From Acholoe squamosa (Eukaryota > Annelida > Polychaeta > Phyllodocida > Polynoidae): DNA of 64,000 nucleotides. The position numbers were made by a program, and so were the translations under genes. The stretch is from positions 86,279,920 to 86,343,919 of the forward strand of contig OX439036.1 of assembly GCA_949317995.1 (NCBI GenBank). The letters run 5' to 3'. Below the pieces are notes generated by a model. That model saw only the letters and a list, made by a program, of their open reading frames with translations. It did not search any database and was not told where the DNA came from. Every line of letters begins with the position of its first letter. Position 1 is the first letter of the stretch. This document shows, one piece after another, positions 27,203 through 39,400 of the stretch.

Positions 27203-27275
27203 CAGCCCCGTGGCCTAATGGATAGCATGAAGCACTTTTGATCAGGAGCTCGCTAGTTCTAGTCCCACCCGTGCT
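27203..27275 (+). repeat. Degenerate tRNA-Arg-like sequence
   Basis: CCCCGTGGCCTAATGGATAG is close to animal tRNA-Arg 5' halves, and AGTTCTAGTCCCACC is a recognisable B-box/T-arm. The anticodon region CTTTTGATCAG is mutated (TTT by position), and its stem is broken. Confidence 0.55.
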
Positions 27276-27371
27276 GAGCTTTTCCTGTCAATGTCACACA
27301 TCAGTGCCTCTATCTTGTGATAAAAGTACTCAGATTATCCAGTTTGGCACCCAAAATTGTTCTGAAATGTG

Positions 27372-27587
27372 ATAATCGTGGTATAATAAGAGAGTAATGT
27401 ATGGGCTAACGGGCACCGAATTCCTTGTATGGTAATATATCAAAACGAGTGCGCTGTGCTTAAAATATAGTAAAATATATAGGATATCAAAACGAGTGGA
27501 CGCAGCCCACTCGTTTTGATATCCTACCATACAAGGAATGAGGGGCCCATTAGCCCATACCTTACTGTCTTTATTACACGATTAATC
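27372..27587. repeat. Palindromic element (MITE-like)
   Basis: The outer arms TAATCGTGGTATAATAAGAG and CTTTATTACACGATTA are inverted, as are GTATGGGCTAAC and TTAGCCCATAC, and CCTTGTATGGTA and TACCATACAAGG. In the centre, 27482-27498 pairs exactly with 27507-27524 (GGATATCAAAACGAGTG). About 210 bp in all. No clear target duplication was fixed. Confidence 0.65.
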
Positions 27588-27644
27588 AATAAATAATCAA
27601 TAGAATATCAATAGAATATTAATAAAAACAAATGAAGCCAGAAA

Positions 27645-27717
27645 GGTGGATCAGGCCAGGACACGAACGCCTGTACCTGGGGTTTGGAGCCCGACGCGCT
27701 ATCCACTATACTATTGG
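27645..27717 (-). repeat. Degenerate tRNA-Trp(CCA)-like sequence
   Basis: On the minus strand TAGTATAGTGGATAGCGCGT, an anticodon arm GGGCTCCAAACCC with CCA at 27683-27681, and a B box (GGCGTTCGTGTCC) are in order. The anticodon stem pairs; the acceptor stem does not pair fully. Confidence 0.55.
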
Positions 27718-27948
27718 TACACACACCTCCTTCCAACCTTGACCTATAACCAGGCCAGTCGCGCACAGTACTGCAAGCTGTCGGCGCCTACTATAGCGGA
27801 CACAGAGGTGGGGGGGGGGGCTCACAACCCAGACTGCAGGATATTCTTACACTTTGAATGTATACTAATTATATGTGAGTGACCTCCCCGGGCTTTATAT
27901 CATATCATTGGCTTGAAGAGACCTGGTTCTAGCCATCCACTTCTCCTC

Positions 27949-28023
27949 AGTCCCTGTGGCGCAATGCATAGGGAGTTGGTCTTCCAACCAGGAGGGTATG
28001 TGTTCGACCCCTGCCCTTGGCAA
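27949..28023 (+). repeat. Degenerate tRNA-Gly(TCC)-like or related tRNA-like sequence
   Basis: GTCCCTGTGGCGCAATGCAT, the loop CTTCCAA with TCC at 27983-27985, and a B box (GTGTTCGACCCC) are present. The anticodon stem pairs only with a 6-base loop, so one base seems lost. Gly is the best anticodon reading, but the 5' half is closer to other tRNAs. Confidence 0.45.
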
Positions 28024-28066
28024 TAGAATTCTCGTAGGTTTTAACATGTAACATATGACATGTAAG

Positions 28067-28118
28067 GACATGTAAGGAGTAGTGCCGATATCCATGATAT
28101 CAACACTCCTTACAAACA
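28067..28118. repeat. Short inverted repeat after the tRNA-like cluster
   Basis: TGTAAGGAGTAGTGCCGATA is matched by the reverse complement of TGATATCAACACTCCTTACA a few bases later. A compact hairpin of about 20-bp arms. Confidence 0.6.
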
Positions 28119-28140
28119 TGCATCATAACATGCAATATCG

Positions 28141-29078
28141 ACAGGTATCAGAACGGGAACATCCTGAAAAAGCACCCAAAATCACAGAAGTCGTGTAATA
28201 AAGCCCTATACATTACACAGACTGGTCATTATTGCGTGGCTCTTCTGTGCTGTGTGGAATGTCGACTAGTTAATTGAAGTACATGAATAAAAAGACATCA
28301 TAACAACTTTTCAGATGACCCCATTCTTCACCAGTACATGAAAGTCCCTTTACCTGTTGTTTTGTTGAAACTTTGGCCTACTCAGTACAAATTTATTCTA
28401 CCCATGTATATCAATATTAGCACACCTTTGATAAGATTTGATATAGTGTTGTCCCAAGAGTTGATGAGATTCTGAGAAGAGAAAACATAATTCATTATCC
28501 AGACTACAAGACGGACTACAAACAAAATCATTTGCGAACACTATATATGAAGGCCTATGCAGGTGAAGAGCTGTTTGTTCTGCATTTTCTGTTCTATCTG
28601 TGAGTGGGAGGATGACCAAGGTCAAAACTACACACATGCCAACCTCCACAGGGACGTGTTGTAAGCAACACCTGTTACCCATATGAATATATACATTGTA
28701 GTCATGGTCCCAAGGCTTTGATGTAAAAGGAACCATAAAGGCCATTATAAAAACATAGTGTGATGCCCTTTCATCCTACTAACCGACCACTAACCATGTG
28801 GAAAGAAATTGCAGCCAATCCTCCACAAAGGCTTTTCGTGGCATCATTTGATTATGATGAGATTAAAGAGACCCTGCCCCCTACGCCCCAATGCCTCCTT
28901 AATACCATTCCACTGACCAGGAGGACCGCTGATGATACACAGGGGACTCGGGAAGCCGTCCTCAAAGTAGTAGGTCGACACCCCTCTCAAATATGAATGT
29001 CTTTGTTCAAATCTATAGCCCAGTCTCTAATAAATTCGACGTTGTGGAGTAGCACATAACAATTATAGTGTTGGAATC
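28141..29078. other. No gene recognised
   Basis: Short frames at 28398-28745 (minus) and 28760-28996 (plus) show no family features and have no start context or splice sites I would trust. Confidence 0.35.
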
Positions 29079-29081
29079 CTG

Positions 29082-29441
29082 GAGGGTGTTGCTCCTATAG
29101 TAAAAGGAAGAGCTAGCTAAAAATGCCCTCATTTCCAGTCCTTTCTTTTCATGTAGCTATAGCTTGTCCCTTTTGTTGCTCACAAGTGGTCATTCAAGTA
29201 CGGTGCTAAAAAAGGGGGATTTGAGTAGGTACCTAGTTGGGAGAAGTCAGTCAGTATAATAAACTATGGCATGTGTGACATGAGTAGGTACCTGGTAGTG
29301 CAGCTCTCTCTATTTTAAACAAGGCAGATGACTTTTCAGATTAATGTGGTGAGTGCAAGTACTTAGGTGAAGCAGTGCACGACTTGTTTAGAAAAGAGGG
29401 CACATACTCACAGCTCTTTTTACAATAGGAGCAACACCCTC
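29082..29441. mobile_element. MITE family 1, copy 1
   Basis: 360 bp with terminal inverted repeats (GAGGGTGTTGCTCCTATAGT and, at the other end read inverted, GAGGGTGTTGCTCCTATTGT), flanked by a direct CTG at 29079-29081 and 29442-29444. A second copy lies at 63571-63928. There is no coding capacity. A 3-bp CWG duplication is known for some PIF/Harbinger elements, so that superfamily is the best guess. Confidence 0.8.
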
Positions 29442-29444
29442 CTG

Positions 29445-32400
29445 GGATTAGAATTCAAAGAGTGATTACAGTTCAAACAGAGATCCTTTTCATAGCATGA
29501 GTCATGAGTTCAACGTCATATGCATTACAATGTTTTAGATTTATATGGGAATGGTCCAGTCTTATTATTACAAATATGGAGTGGAGCTCTCCTCCCTAGG
29601 CTACTGTACCCTCCTCATCCTTCTCCCTCTTGATTCAGGCCAAGAAAAATAAAAGATGTGTTTCCAGTAACATAGCTCAATTTTTTTTATTTTTTTTTAC
29701 ATTTATATAAGAATTGTTAGGGCACATATCAATGGATGTATCAAATTCTTTGATTTCATTGTAAAATAATGATGAGAAAATGGCAACTATGAGAGAGGGG
29801 AAGAACACGAAAAGGATACAGGAAAAATCCTCAAAAAGTTATGAAAATGTCTTTAAAATATGAAAAAAAATGAAACAAAATTCTTTAAAATCACAAAAAA
29901 AAAGAAGTTTTTTTGCCCCTGTTTTGCCAGGGTCGGTCAGGTTACTGGAAACACACCCTTTTTTATTTGGCCTCACCATAAATACTTAATTTTCGTTTTC
30001 TCACTTTATTTCAGTCCTCTTAAATCAATAGTTGAAGCAAGTCTAATGTGGAGATTGTGATTGGATATATATGTAGTTTCTGCCTTTGTCTTCCCTATAG
30101 TCTTCTCTTAAGGTCAGCCTTCCAAGACAAACCCATTGCTGCTTTCCTTTGCTGCCACCCAATTCTCTACTATCTACTCCCCAAGTCCCTACTTCTCATA
30201 TAGCTCGTCCCAGCTTGGCCAACGGCATGCACCAACAGCCCCTATAAATTAGGGCTGGGCCTCCTTCCGGCCGCCGCCGATAGCTGCGGCCGCACTTCGT
30301 CTTCCTGGCAAATATTTGAATTTCTGGGCACTGGCCGCAAGCCATTGTTCGTCTCAGGACAGAGCGGTCTCCTGGGGCCGCCAGGGGTGAACGACAGGGC
30401 AGGCGACCTTCTAGGACGTGTGGTACTCATGGTACTGTCATCTTGGGATGAGCCTGCTGGTTATACATACACAGCACCTCGTTTTGAACCTATGGTCTTG
30501 TGTCCTAGCACTTCCCACATTGGTCTCCCATAATAACTTACCCATATACAGTCAAATCTATATCTATCAGTCACTAATAAGTCGGTCGTTTCTCTTAACG
30601 GCCACAACCCGCCAAACTGAAAGTAGTTTATCATATTTCTTATTTACCTGAAACAGAGGGGGTCGATATATTGAGATTCGACTGTATATATATATACGCA
30701 TTCTATAGCTTGCTATTCATACGTGATGATGTCTCCTACCACCATCCAACTCTTACAACCGGGTCTTACAATTATGTCTTCAGATGTTTAGAGTCCTTTT
30801 GATTTAGTGTTGCTTAGAGTTAGACATGTATTCCGCGGTTAAGGCACCTTCCGAGCTTATATATTGCACACGTTCTACCAGTTCTTACATCCCTAAATCA
30901 TGTTTCAACCACCTATGAAATAGAACCCCAAAGGAGAATTACCAAAGTATCTCCACAAACATCAGCTCCAAAGGGGGGTCTGCCTGCCTTCACCCAATGT
31001 CCACTTGGCTCTACCACAGCTATACACCAGTGCGACCTATCCCTACCATCAGATCCTCCTTACACAAGCCAATGCTGCAACCTCCAGCCTTCAGCCCTGG
31101 CAGCTACCAACCCTCCACCCTTGTCCCCGCTGCCCTTGTTACCCGTGACCGCGGGCGCGGCCCGGCGACGTGGCGTCCATTGTAAGCTAATCAGGGATCA
31201 ATAGGCTGCCCCCCAGACAAGGGTGCACCCTTCGTTAACACGTCCCTGTCCCATCCTGCCCACACAACCTCTCCCACCTAGGGGGCTCCACCGCTCTGTC
31301 TACCACCGCCAGGCGTCACGTGAGCGGCAGGACCATGTGACGCGCACACAGACCTGGATAGAGCAGTGTGCCATGCCAGCTTGTTGGCAGCAGGAGGACA
31401 GGGGTGGGGGAAAACAGAGGGCACAGCTGGGGGACTCCAGGGGAATGCACGTTATGAGGTTAGCTATGTATGTAGTGGTATGGCATAGAACACCGGCTAT
31501 AACACCCCTTAATGCTCACAGCATGGCATACTTTTATACGGTGCGTTATGAACGTGCGTGATTTGCCTGGAGGATGTGGTGTAATATGACTTGAGTTCAT
31601 CCCCTCCTGCAGTGCCCCCTTCGACCCCCCCCCCCCCGGGCCACCAGCTCCTGTCCCTATCCCACCTCCCTCTCCCTAGTAGTAACAGGTATATATCGGT
31701 CGATCTCACCTCTCCATGGGCGTGGAAAGCAGGGGGGACAGGGGGGACATGTCCCCCCACTTTTGGCCAACTCCTCAAAAGGTCAAAACTAAAAGGTCAA
31801 GCAAAGTGAGGTAAATAATTGCAGAAAAACCCCTGGTCCCACCCACTCTGAAACTGCTTCCCACACCCCTGCTCTCGCTTACTTATAGACTCTGGCCCAC
31901 TAAATCTTTGTATCTCTATGAAGAAGCTGTGTGTGACTCCTTCTTAGACTAGACACGTGCACTTCAAGCAGCGATCGATTGTGCTTATATAGTGTGATTA
32001 CAACACGCGATAGAAACGCGCCTCACGCGCCACAGATTGACCGTGCAGAAATAAACATGTACACTACAGATACACCAGTGCCAGCTGAATGGGAGGGCTT
32101 GAGCTGCAAGGTGCAGGAAGTCGATGCGTTCCCCTAGTTGCTAACAGAGTATTCAAGCCCTATGAGTTGGCCTGTCTGCGTCTTTCACAAAGGAGATGCG
32201 ATCGGGCGTGAGAGGCACTGTTGGAAGCCTGCCTCACGAGCTCCGCGATAAGACAATTACCCGCGATAGTAATTCTAAATCGGCTCTGGCAGTATAACAC
32301 GCTAACCCACTTTCTTTGGTTATAACAGACTTATAGGTGGGTAGTAAGTTCCCTCCCCAGTACTAAGACACGTATTAAGCGTTGATTGTATTAGAGGCGC

Positions 32401-35400
32401 ATAGTTAGAACATAACAAACAGATCTGATAAACTAACACCTTTCCCACCTGTGAGGTATTATCAGGTATTTGTATATAACTATGAAGAAGATTGTGTTAA
32501 ATGGGTGATATTAACATATTAATAATTTATACTTTTGTATCTTATTAATGTGAGTATTAGGTTTTATGTTGAGGCAATTTATCAAGAATTTTGCTTAATC
32601 CATACGTCACGTTGGTATGCAGAGGAGAAGTGAACGATCGTATCTTACAGTCAACAGTACCTCCATATATATACGTGGTACGTCCCATTGGTATTCCTCT
32701 ACAGGATACTATGTCTCAATATCGTGGGCAGTAGTATATAGTGTCTGCACTGGAGGGGCATATACAGTACCATCCACCAGCCTCCCATCTCCTATTCCGC
32801 CTGCCCCTACAGCCTCCCTTATTGCTATACATTCCGTATACCCCCCCCCCAACAGTCCCGGCCCTTCCCATAGCTCACGAGGTATCGTGAGAACGGTAGG
32901 GATGATGATGCATGGCCGCTTGGCGTCCCCTTTTGTTTCAGTTGATCTCGGCAGAGGTACTCCCTCGATTGAAAATAAAGTAAAGGAAAATACCAAAACA
33001 TGAATCGACATTGAGAGGCCATCTTCCTGAGACAGCGTGCTCACAAGCCGACCCAGAGCGCGCCATGATTTAGGAGCAGAGGGCGCCCACCGATGGCGTA
33101 GTTAGGGGGCAGAGAGAGGAGCGTAAATCGCCCCTTTATGTCTCTATGACCGCATATTAAGATGAGCTCAGTTTACTAGGCTGTGCTGGGGTAAAGGGGC
33201 CCAGCCCTAAGGCCGGACTAATCCACCTGACGTGCTGGATATGGCAGGCCTTAACCCACCCCTCGTTATGTGCAAACAACCAAAAGAGGATCGCCTACTC
33301 CTACCCCTCCCTAGATCATGAACGGCTAACGATCAATCCACGCGGAGCAACAGTCTCCTAAAATCCCCAACCGTGATACTCGACTGCATTCCTAAGAACT
33401 TTGGTAGGATGACCCCCTATTTAGATTAACTACACGGCTAATAACATGTTTTTCCTGCACCCGAGCTCATTCTCGGTCACCTCTCGAAAAAGTAAATTGC
33501 CATTCAGATTAATAACAAAATACGCCAGGTCAGCATAATCCCATGTAGGATATAGGCATTACGCTTTAGCTGACAAAAAGCTGTTTGGGTAAGAAAGTCT
33601 TTCCAGCAATAAACCTTACGTGTCATCAATGTCTTTTATTCATTACGTAGAGTAATGGGCTCAGCTATGGGACCCACTGAGGCGGTATGAGCAGAGTAGT
33701 ATATGCAAATGCTGATTATAATCGGGCGAGAGAAGGCCCGCTCCCATGGCGTTTGCATTGTTGCCACAACACTGTTCATCCTCAAGGTGGTTGTTTAGCT
33801 ATAACAGTGGTGGAATGTCAAAAATCATGGTGAAAGTCCCTTGGAATCTGATTACGTCCTAAAAGTAATATGTCGGTGAAAGCAACTGGAATTGAATCGT
33901 CATGTTATGTCAAAGCGCAGGATGAGACTCAACTTTATGACTCAAGATGTGCCAAGATATTCTGTGATGGCCAAATGGACCTCTTCCTGACGTGCATAAA
34001 ATAAAGCCATAAAAGGGAAGAATTGTCAGTACCTATCTGTACAGACCGCAAAAAGAACGATCATAAAGTGTTGCGATGCCCAAACATGCAGCTTTTTTCT
34101 GAATGGCCGAAATGGTGTAATAATGAATTATACGTTCAAAAGGTATATACAAATGTACAATCAAATTTATCGACCTGTTTGTAGAGTGTTCAGTCAAGGC
34201 AGTTTCTGAGGGGGAAATTGAAACAGAATACAACCAAAAGTTCATGTGAATATACATAAGACAAATATGCATTAGCTAGAAATCATCTTTGTTTGATGTC
34301 TACCCATTCATTTAATGAAGATAAATAATGTCTGTGTGCGACAGAAAACCATGATAAACCTGAGTAGTGACTAAACTATAAGGGATTAGAGGCGGTAAAA
34401 CATAGCTGAGCACATAATTCCATAGATGTATTCAGATAATCAATAGAACCCTTCGGTAGATCCATTATGCCGACTGTTTGTCGATGCAGTTCAGCCCGGT
34501 AGAAGTGCATTCACTCGCACATTGCCACAATCGTACTCATCTAACTCATTGCCGGTCGGTATCCTCCCGACTGATTAGCCCTGCACAGCGAGCCAGATAA
34601 ATATGACTGTTTATGTTGGTTATTTCCTTTGAGGAATTGGGGGAAATCCATATCCTGCTAGGCCTGGAGCTTTGTTGGCCGACTCATAACCAAAGAGACA
34701 CCAGTCTGGGATCTTGTGGGTGGATCACGGGTGGGCAGGTGGCATCAACATGGTACTCGGAGAGTGTAGGTTTGTGGCGTGTGGCGCTGCATTGTGGCAA
34801 CAATGTGATGTGGGGGCAGCTTTTGTGTGAGCGTCTGAAGTCTGATACTGGTATGGCCGAGGTCCAGAGTCACGTGAGAACAGTGTTTGTGGACGTAGCT
34901 GCTCATTTAGAACCAGCACCTGCGACTCACACTCTCAGCACCTACTGCTCCTGTCAACATGTATCTAGAAGACAACACCTGTGATCCCACACCCAATATA
35001 GGAGTATACCGCCTACCTGGATATACATACCACCCTTAGGAAGAGCAAAATACACACAATACCATCTAATACCAACTCATTCACATAGGTTTCTCTATGT
35101 AGGACATTTTTGATACCTTCATATTGAATTATATGTCACCGATCTATAAGGAAACATTAATCTTCTAAGGAATATTCCATTATATTTCTTCTTATGGCGT
35201 TTACCAACCGCCTAGCAGGCGCGATGCTCATCAATAAGTCCACACTTGTTGAAGTATAAACACGATGTTCCCACCCATGCATTTTATGGCTCTTCGGTAG
35301 TGTACTGAATAGCCACCGTATCAGTACACCTGCTGGTCCGGACATGTCCATGACTATGGCATTGGTGGACAATACAATCCCAACAATTCCAGGCATGATT

Positions 35401-36258
35401 TCTCGTACGACCCTTCCTCAACAATCAACATTGCCCTGGAGTGAAGGGAGCAGAGTGGGGATATTCCAGACTGGGTGTAAACTATATAGGGGAGCTGGGG
35501 GAAGCTCCAGACTACTCCACGAGAATCCTTGTACTCAAGGTAGCTTATGACAGTGTACATACTGGCCTATACAGTCCATTATTGATTGTTGCGTCTTGGT
35601 ACAAATGGATGGAGCAATCTATCTCAGAGTGACTGGGGACTTTATATGCAATACTCTCTTCGACCTCACACGAGCTGCAACACCTGCTAGCAGATTGCTT
35701 TTTAATGAATGGCCTCCCTTCAACGAGATGGCTTCCCAGCTATAGCCACATACATGTAGTCACTTTATATTCACTCTCAGTACATCGCATTGTCTCAGCC
35801 TCGCTCCATGTATAGCTGCTCCTAGATCACACATTCGTCCCAACAGCTTGCAGTGTCGACATGGCCTACCACCTAGATGGTGATTAACCAGGTCGACACC
35901 TTCCCTGTTGGATCGGGTATGGCGGGCCCTAATTCATTTCTTATGGTGCTAAAGCTGCGTTGGGCCAGGCAATAAACTACTATGGTGATTCGATGATCAT
36001 CACTTAGCCTACAGCTTGGCTTATGGATTCTGCTCACATCATGCTCTGTTGCTTGCTTATGGTTAATTCCCTCATGGGAGGCCATAAACATGATCTACCT
36101 TTAAATGCCACTGAGGCAAGACAATGCACCTGCAAAGAAATACAGGAAGGGTAATTCTAGGTTAGAACATAAAACTGCCCGTAGAATTTGCTGACAAAAT
36201 ATGGTGACTGTGCAAAGTAAATACTAAGTCTTGGGTCTTTGCATTCAGATTGTCTTTG
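29445..36258. other. No gene recognised
   Basis: A long stretch without a supported gene. It has AT-rich parts (29640-30060), a GC-richer part with CpG at about 30220-31400, C-runs at 31626 and 32844, and many short competing frames. A possible decayed tRNA-like sequence sits on the minus strand at about 30440-30530. None of the frames at 31223-31561, 32617-33044, 34613-34984 or 35344-35560 shows a recognisable domain, and antisense frames overlap several of them. Confidence 0.4.
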
Positions 36259-36261
36259 TAA

Positions 36262-36444
36262 GGGCCATTTTCCACCACCCGATATGAGTGCTCTATCGGC
36301 CGATAGCTGCCCCACACAACCACCTCGGCCGAGGGGGCTGCCATAGGGTTCAATGGTGGGGCATGGTATCTGTCAGCGAAAACAGCATCTGCTATGGGTC
36401 TAGCGGCCGCTAGAGGGGCCATATCGGGTGGTGGAAAACGGCCC
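36262..36444. mobile_element. MITE with GGGCC termini and TAA target duplication
   Basis: 183 bp. The left end GGGCCATTTTCCACCACCCG and the inverted right end GGGCCGTTTTCCACCACCCG match for 25 bp with one change. A direct TAA lies on each side (36259-36261, 36445-36447). GGGCC-type ends with a TWA duplication fit a non-autonomous PIF/Harbinger element. Confidence 0.85.
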
Positions 36445-36447
36445 TAA

Positions 36448-39400
36448 GGTATACAGTCAACTTGTCAAAGAACAGTATCCGAAAGCAGAAAGCTCTTTCT
36501 TCTGTGGAAATAATAAGGGGATTATATTTGAATCTTGATATGGATAGGCAATTGTCAAGGAAAGACGTGTTCCAATTTTCTTCTCAGGTTCTCAGGCCAA
36601 ATCCACAGTGAGATAATTCACAATGCTATCCGAATTATGGTATGTAAAGGAACCTTGTGGCCGGCAAGATTAGCTTGTCCAAAGCTCGTGATCTGGGGAA
36701 TTCGCCACCAATCGGTTGATTATGTAAGCGGGTTTTGGCAGATTTCAGAACTCTTGCTGAGCACTCTTTGTCAGAGCCTACCCTAGCCTTATCAGGCCTC
36801 CCCAGCTGAGCATGTTTGCATTGGGTGTATTGTTAGAGGGTGAACTCTAATTTACCCCCCCCCCCCTCTAGGTCGCATTCCCAAATCTGTACTAGGCTTC
36901 AAGGGAAAACGTTCTGGGGACATATTCCTTTTCGTTTCGTTGTGAGCCAGAAGTGGATGAGCAATACAGAGCCGTCGGGGGACGCGAATTCCTAAAGGGA
37001 ATCGAGGTAAATAATGAATGTTTACGACTCGCAGAACACTGAAAACCTAGAATAGTAGGAAAGTGATTAGCGTAGATGAGTTAAGGTGATGTTTCCTAAT
37101 AGATATGCAAAGATGATCATTTTGATTACCTCATTTTTGCCACCAAGGGCCCCTACTATACAATTATGTTATGATTATATGATTCATACTCAAGGACATG
37201 TATTGATGTAAAGTTATACTGAGAGTATTGGATAATTGAATAAACTAAGAACATTCAAAATGTGAACATGTAGAATTCCTTTTACAAAGATGTATTTTCT
37301 TGAAAGAGAATAAATGTCAAATAGATATATTAAGAGCTTGGACACCTTTTCTGTTCAAAAGTAACATTCAGAAATATGAGGATAAGCATCCATCAGTAAA
37401 ATACAAACTTATGCAATATGGACCGTATGGGGTCAATTCCAAGAGGGTAGGTATATCCAATGGTGTTTTCTAGAATATGGATGGGGGGGGGGTTCAGAGG
37501 GGAGGGTCAAAAATAAATCTAAAACTACAACTATCAAAAAAGTAATCAAAGTGATCACCCATGTCATCATTTTGATGACTCTGTATTTTGCTCAAATATG
37601 TGAGGGAAAAAAACTTATCAATATGATCACATGTGATCACCCAAAGATCACCAGGGTGCTCCCCCTCATCCTCGTCAGTTTGATCACCATAATGTGATCG
37701 CTACTGATCACTTTTTTTAACTATAGATTTTCTGTGAAATAACCTTCTTTGAATAAAGAAATATGCTGATTGAGAAATACTATTTTCTAGTTATGTTAGG
37801 CTGGTGGTGAAATGTTTAGTTCTATAAAGGCACTGTACTGTGTTTTGGGCAATATGTACGACTCCTATGGTTGGCTCAGGGTTACAGGATGTGACCCTGA
37901 GCCAATACTTTGGTTCTGACTAGATCCTCACACTAGCCGCACTATATGTAATACGTCCATATGGCAACACCAAGCTATATTTTGGGAATATGGTAGGCCT
38001 TACACACCTCTTGTGTACTTCCACATCTGGGTCTGGTCTAAATCTGGTCAGATCCTGCATTGGCAAATGTTCTTCACGCCGGGTTGTGAAACTATATGCA
38101 CTTGCCATCCAAGAGCCATGTGCAAATAGGCTATAAGGCTAACTGAATCTACGCCCGGAACTACTTTTCTCTTAAAACATTACTCACTGCTTTACAGGGC
38201 TGTTAGATCTTCAACAGCCCTGCAGGATATTAAATTTGCCTTTAATCTTAGACACTGACTTGGGTTTGCAGATGGTATATGCCAGCCTTTTACCAGTTAA
38301 ACTCTCGCACATGCTTGGGAGGAGTTATGGAGCACTTCCAGCCCGGTGATTCTTTGGTAATGTATAGATACAGACAGACACTCCACCTTCAAGATCCTCT
38401 ATATCCAGCTCCAATATTTATGGGCATGTTTTTGCTGCCCCAGATCTGAACCTACTTGTGCAGCCCTCCAGCTCAATACGTAGATAAATGTGATTGATGA
38501 CCTCTTATGCCCAACCGCTGACATTAAGTCCTTGCTCTTCGGCCTTGCAGCCTTTTTATATCTAAATATACGTAAGATAAGACCCTATGCACCTTTATCA
38601 AATATCCTATCTATAAGTAACGCTAATGATAATTGCTAATCATTTTAATCCAAACATTTCCTTTGGAGTCCCATGGGTGGATTGGTGTTATATATATTGT
38701 AAAGGGGTTCACAGAGGTTTGAGAAGAGACTGACCCTTTACATTTAATGTTATTGAGGGCCTGCAGCCAGTTAGGAACATGTAAACCCAGATGGAGGCCC
38801 TGATAGTATGGGCCTGCACTGCAGGAGGCTAACACCCGACCTACGCCTTACACATACCCCAGACACTGGCAATGTAGCCATGAACCAGCACAACAACCCA
38901 CACGGCCTGAGCTTTAGTGAGAGACGTGTTTTACTTGGATGTGTTTCAGTTGTAACGCACTTGGGTTCTGACTATAACATGGTTGGTGGATGGGAAATCC
39001 TCACTTATCCCCTAAACGTTCCAAGACTTTGACCGCTGTGGCTATAAATAAAGAGGACCTTGCTATGAACCCTGGCATCCCTGAATTCAAGTTAGAGCTC
39101 CTTACAAGAGCTGGCCGTTGTACCATGGTTGCCATTAACCTTATCCATGATAGTGATTGCCCTCTTGGGACTTCTCCTGGCCTTTTCCGTGATGTTAACA
39201 TCATTAGTGAGTGAAGCAGTTGTAGATATAGACATACAAACATTGTGTTACAATTTTCTTTCTAATCTGCTTCTTTAAACCTATGGAATATGCCCTGTGA
39301 AATGCGTTTCAGAAACCTTATTCCGACTCTTCCAATGCCTGCGAATTATGTTATTTTAAAGTGTGTTCCTCACTTTAGAATACAAAGAGTCGCAATACAC

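Noticed and set aside
25489..28023. Functional tRNA genes
   Set aside because: Acceptor and most anticodon stems do not pair and no RNA polymerase III T-run terminator follows directly, so they are treated as degenerate.
30440..30530. A seventh tRNA-like sequence on the minus strand
   Set aside because: Only a B-box-like GGTTCAAAACG is clear; the A box and anticodon arm are not convincing.
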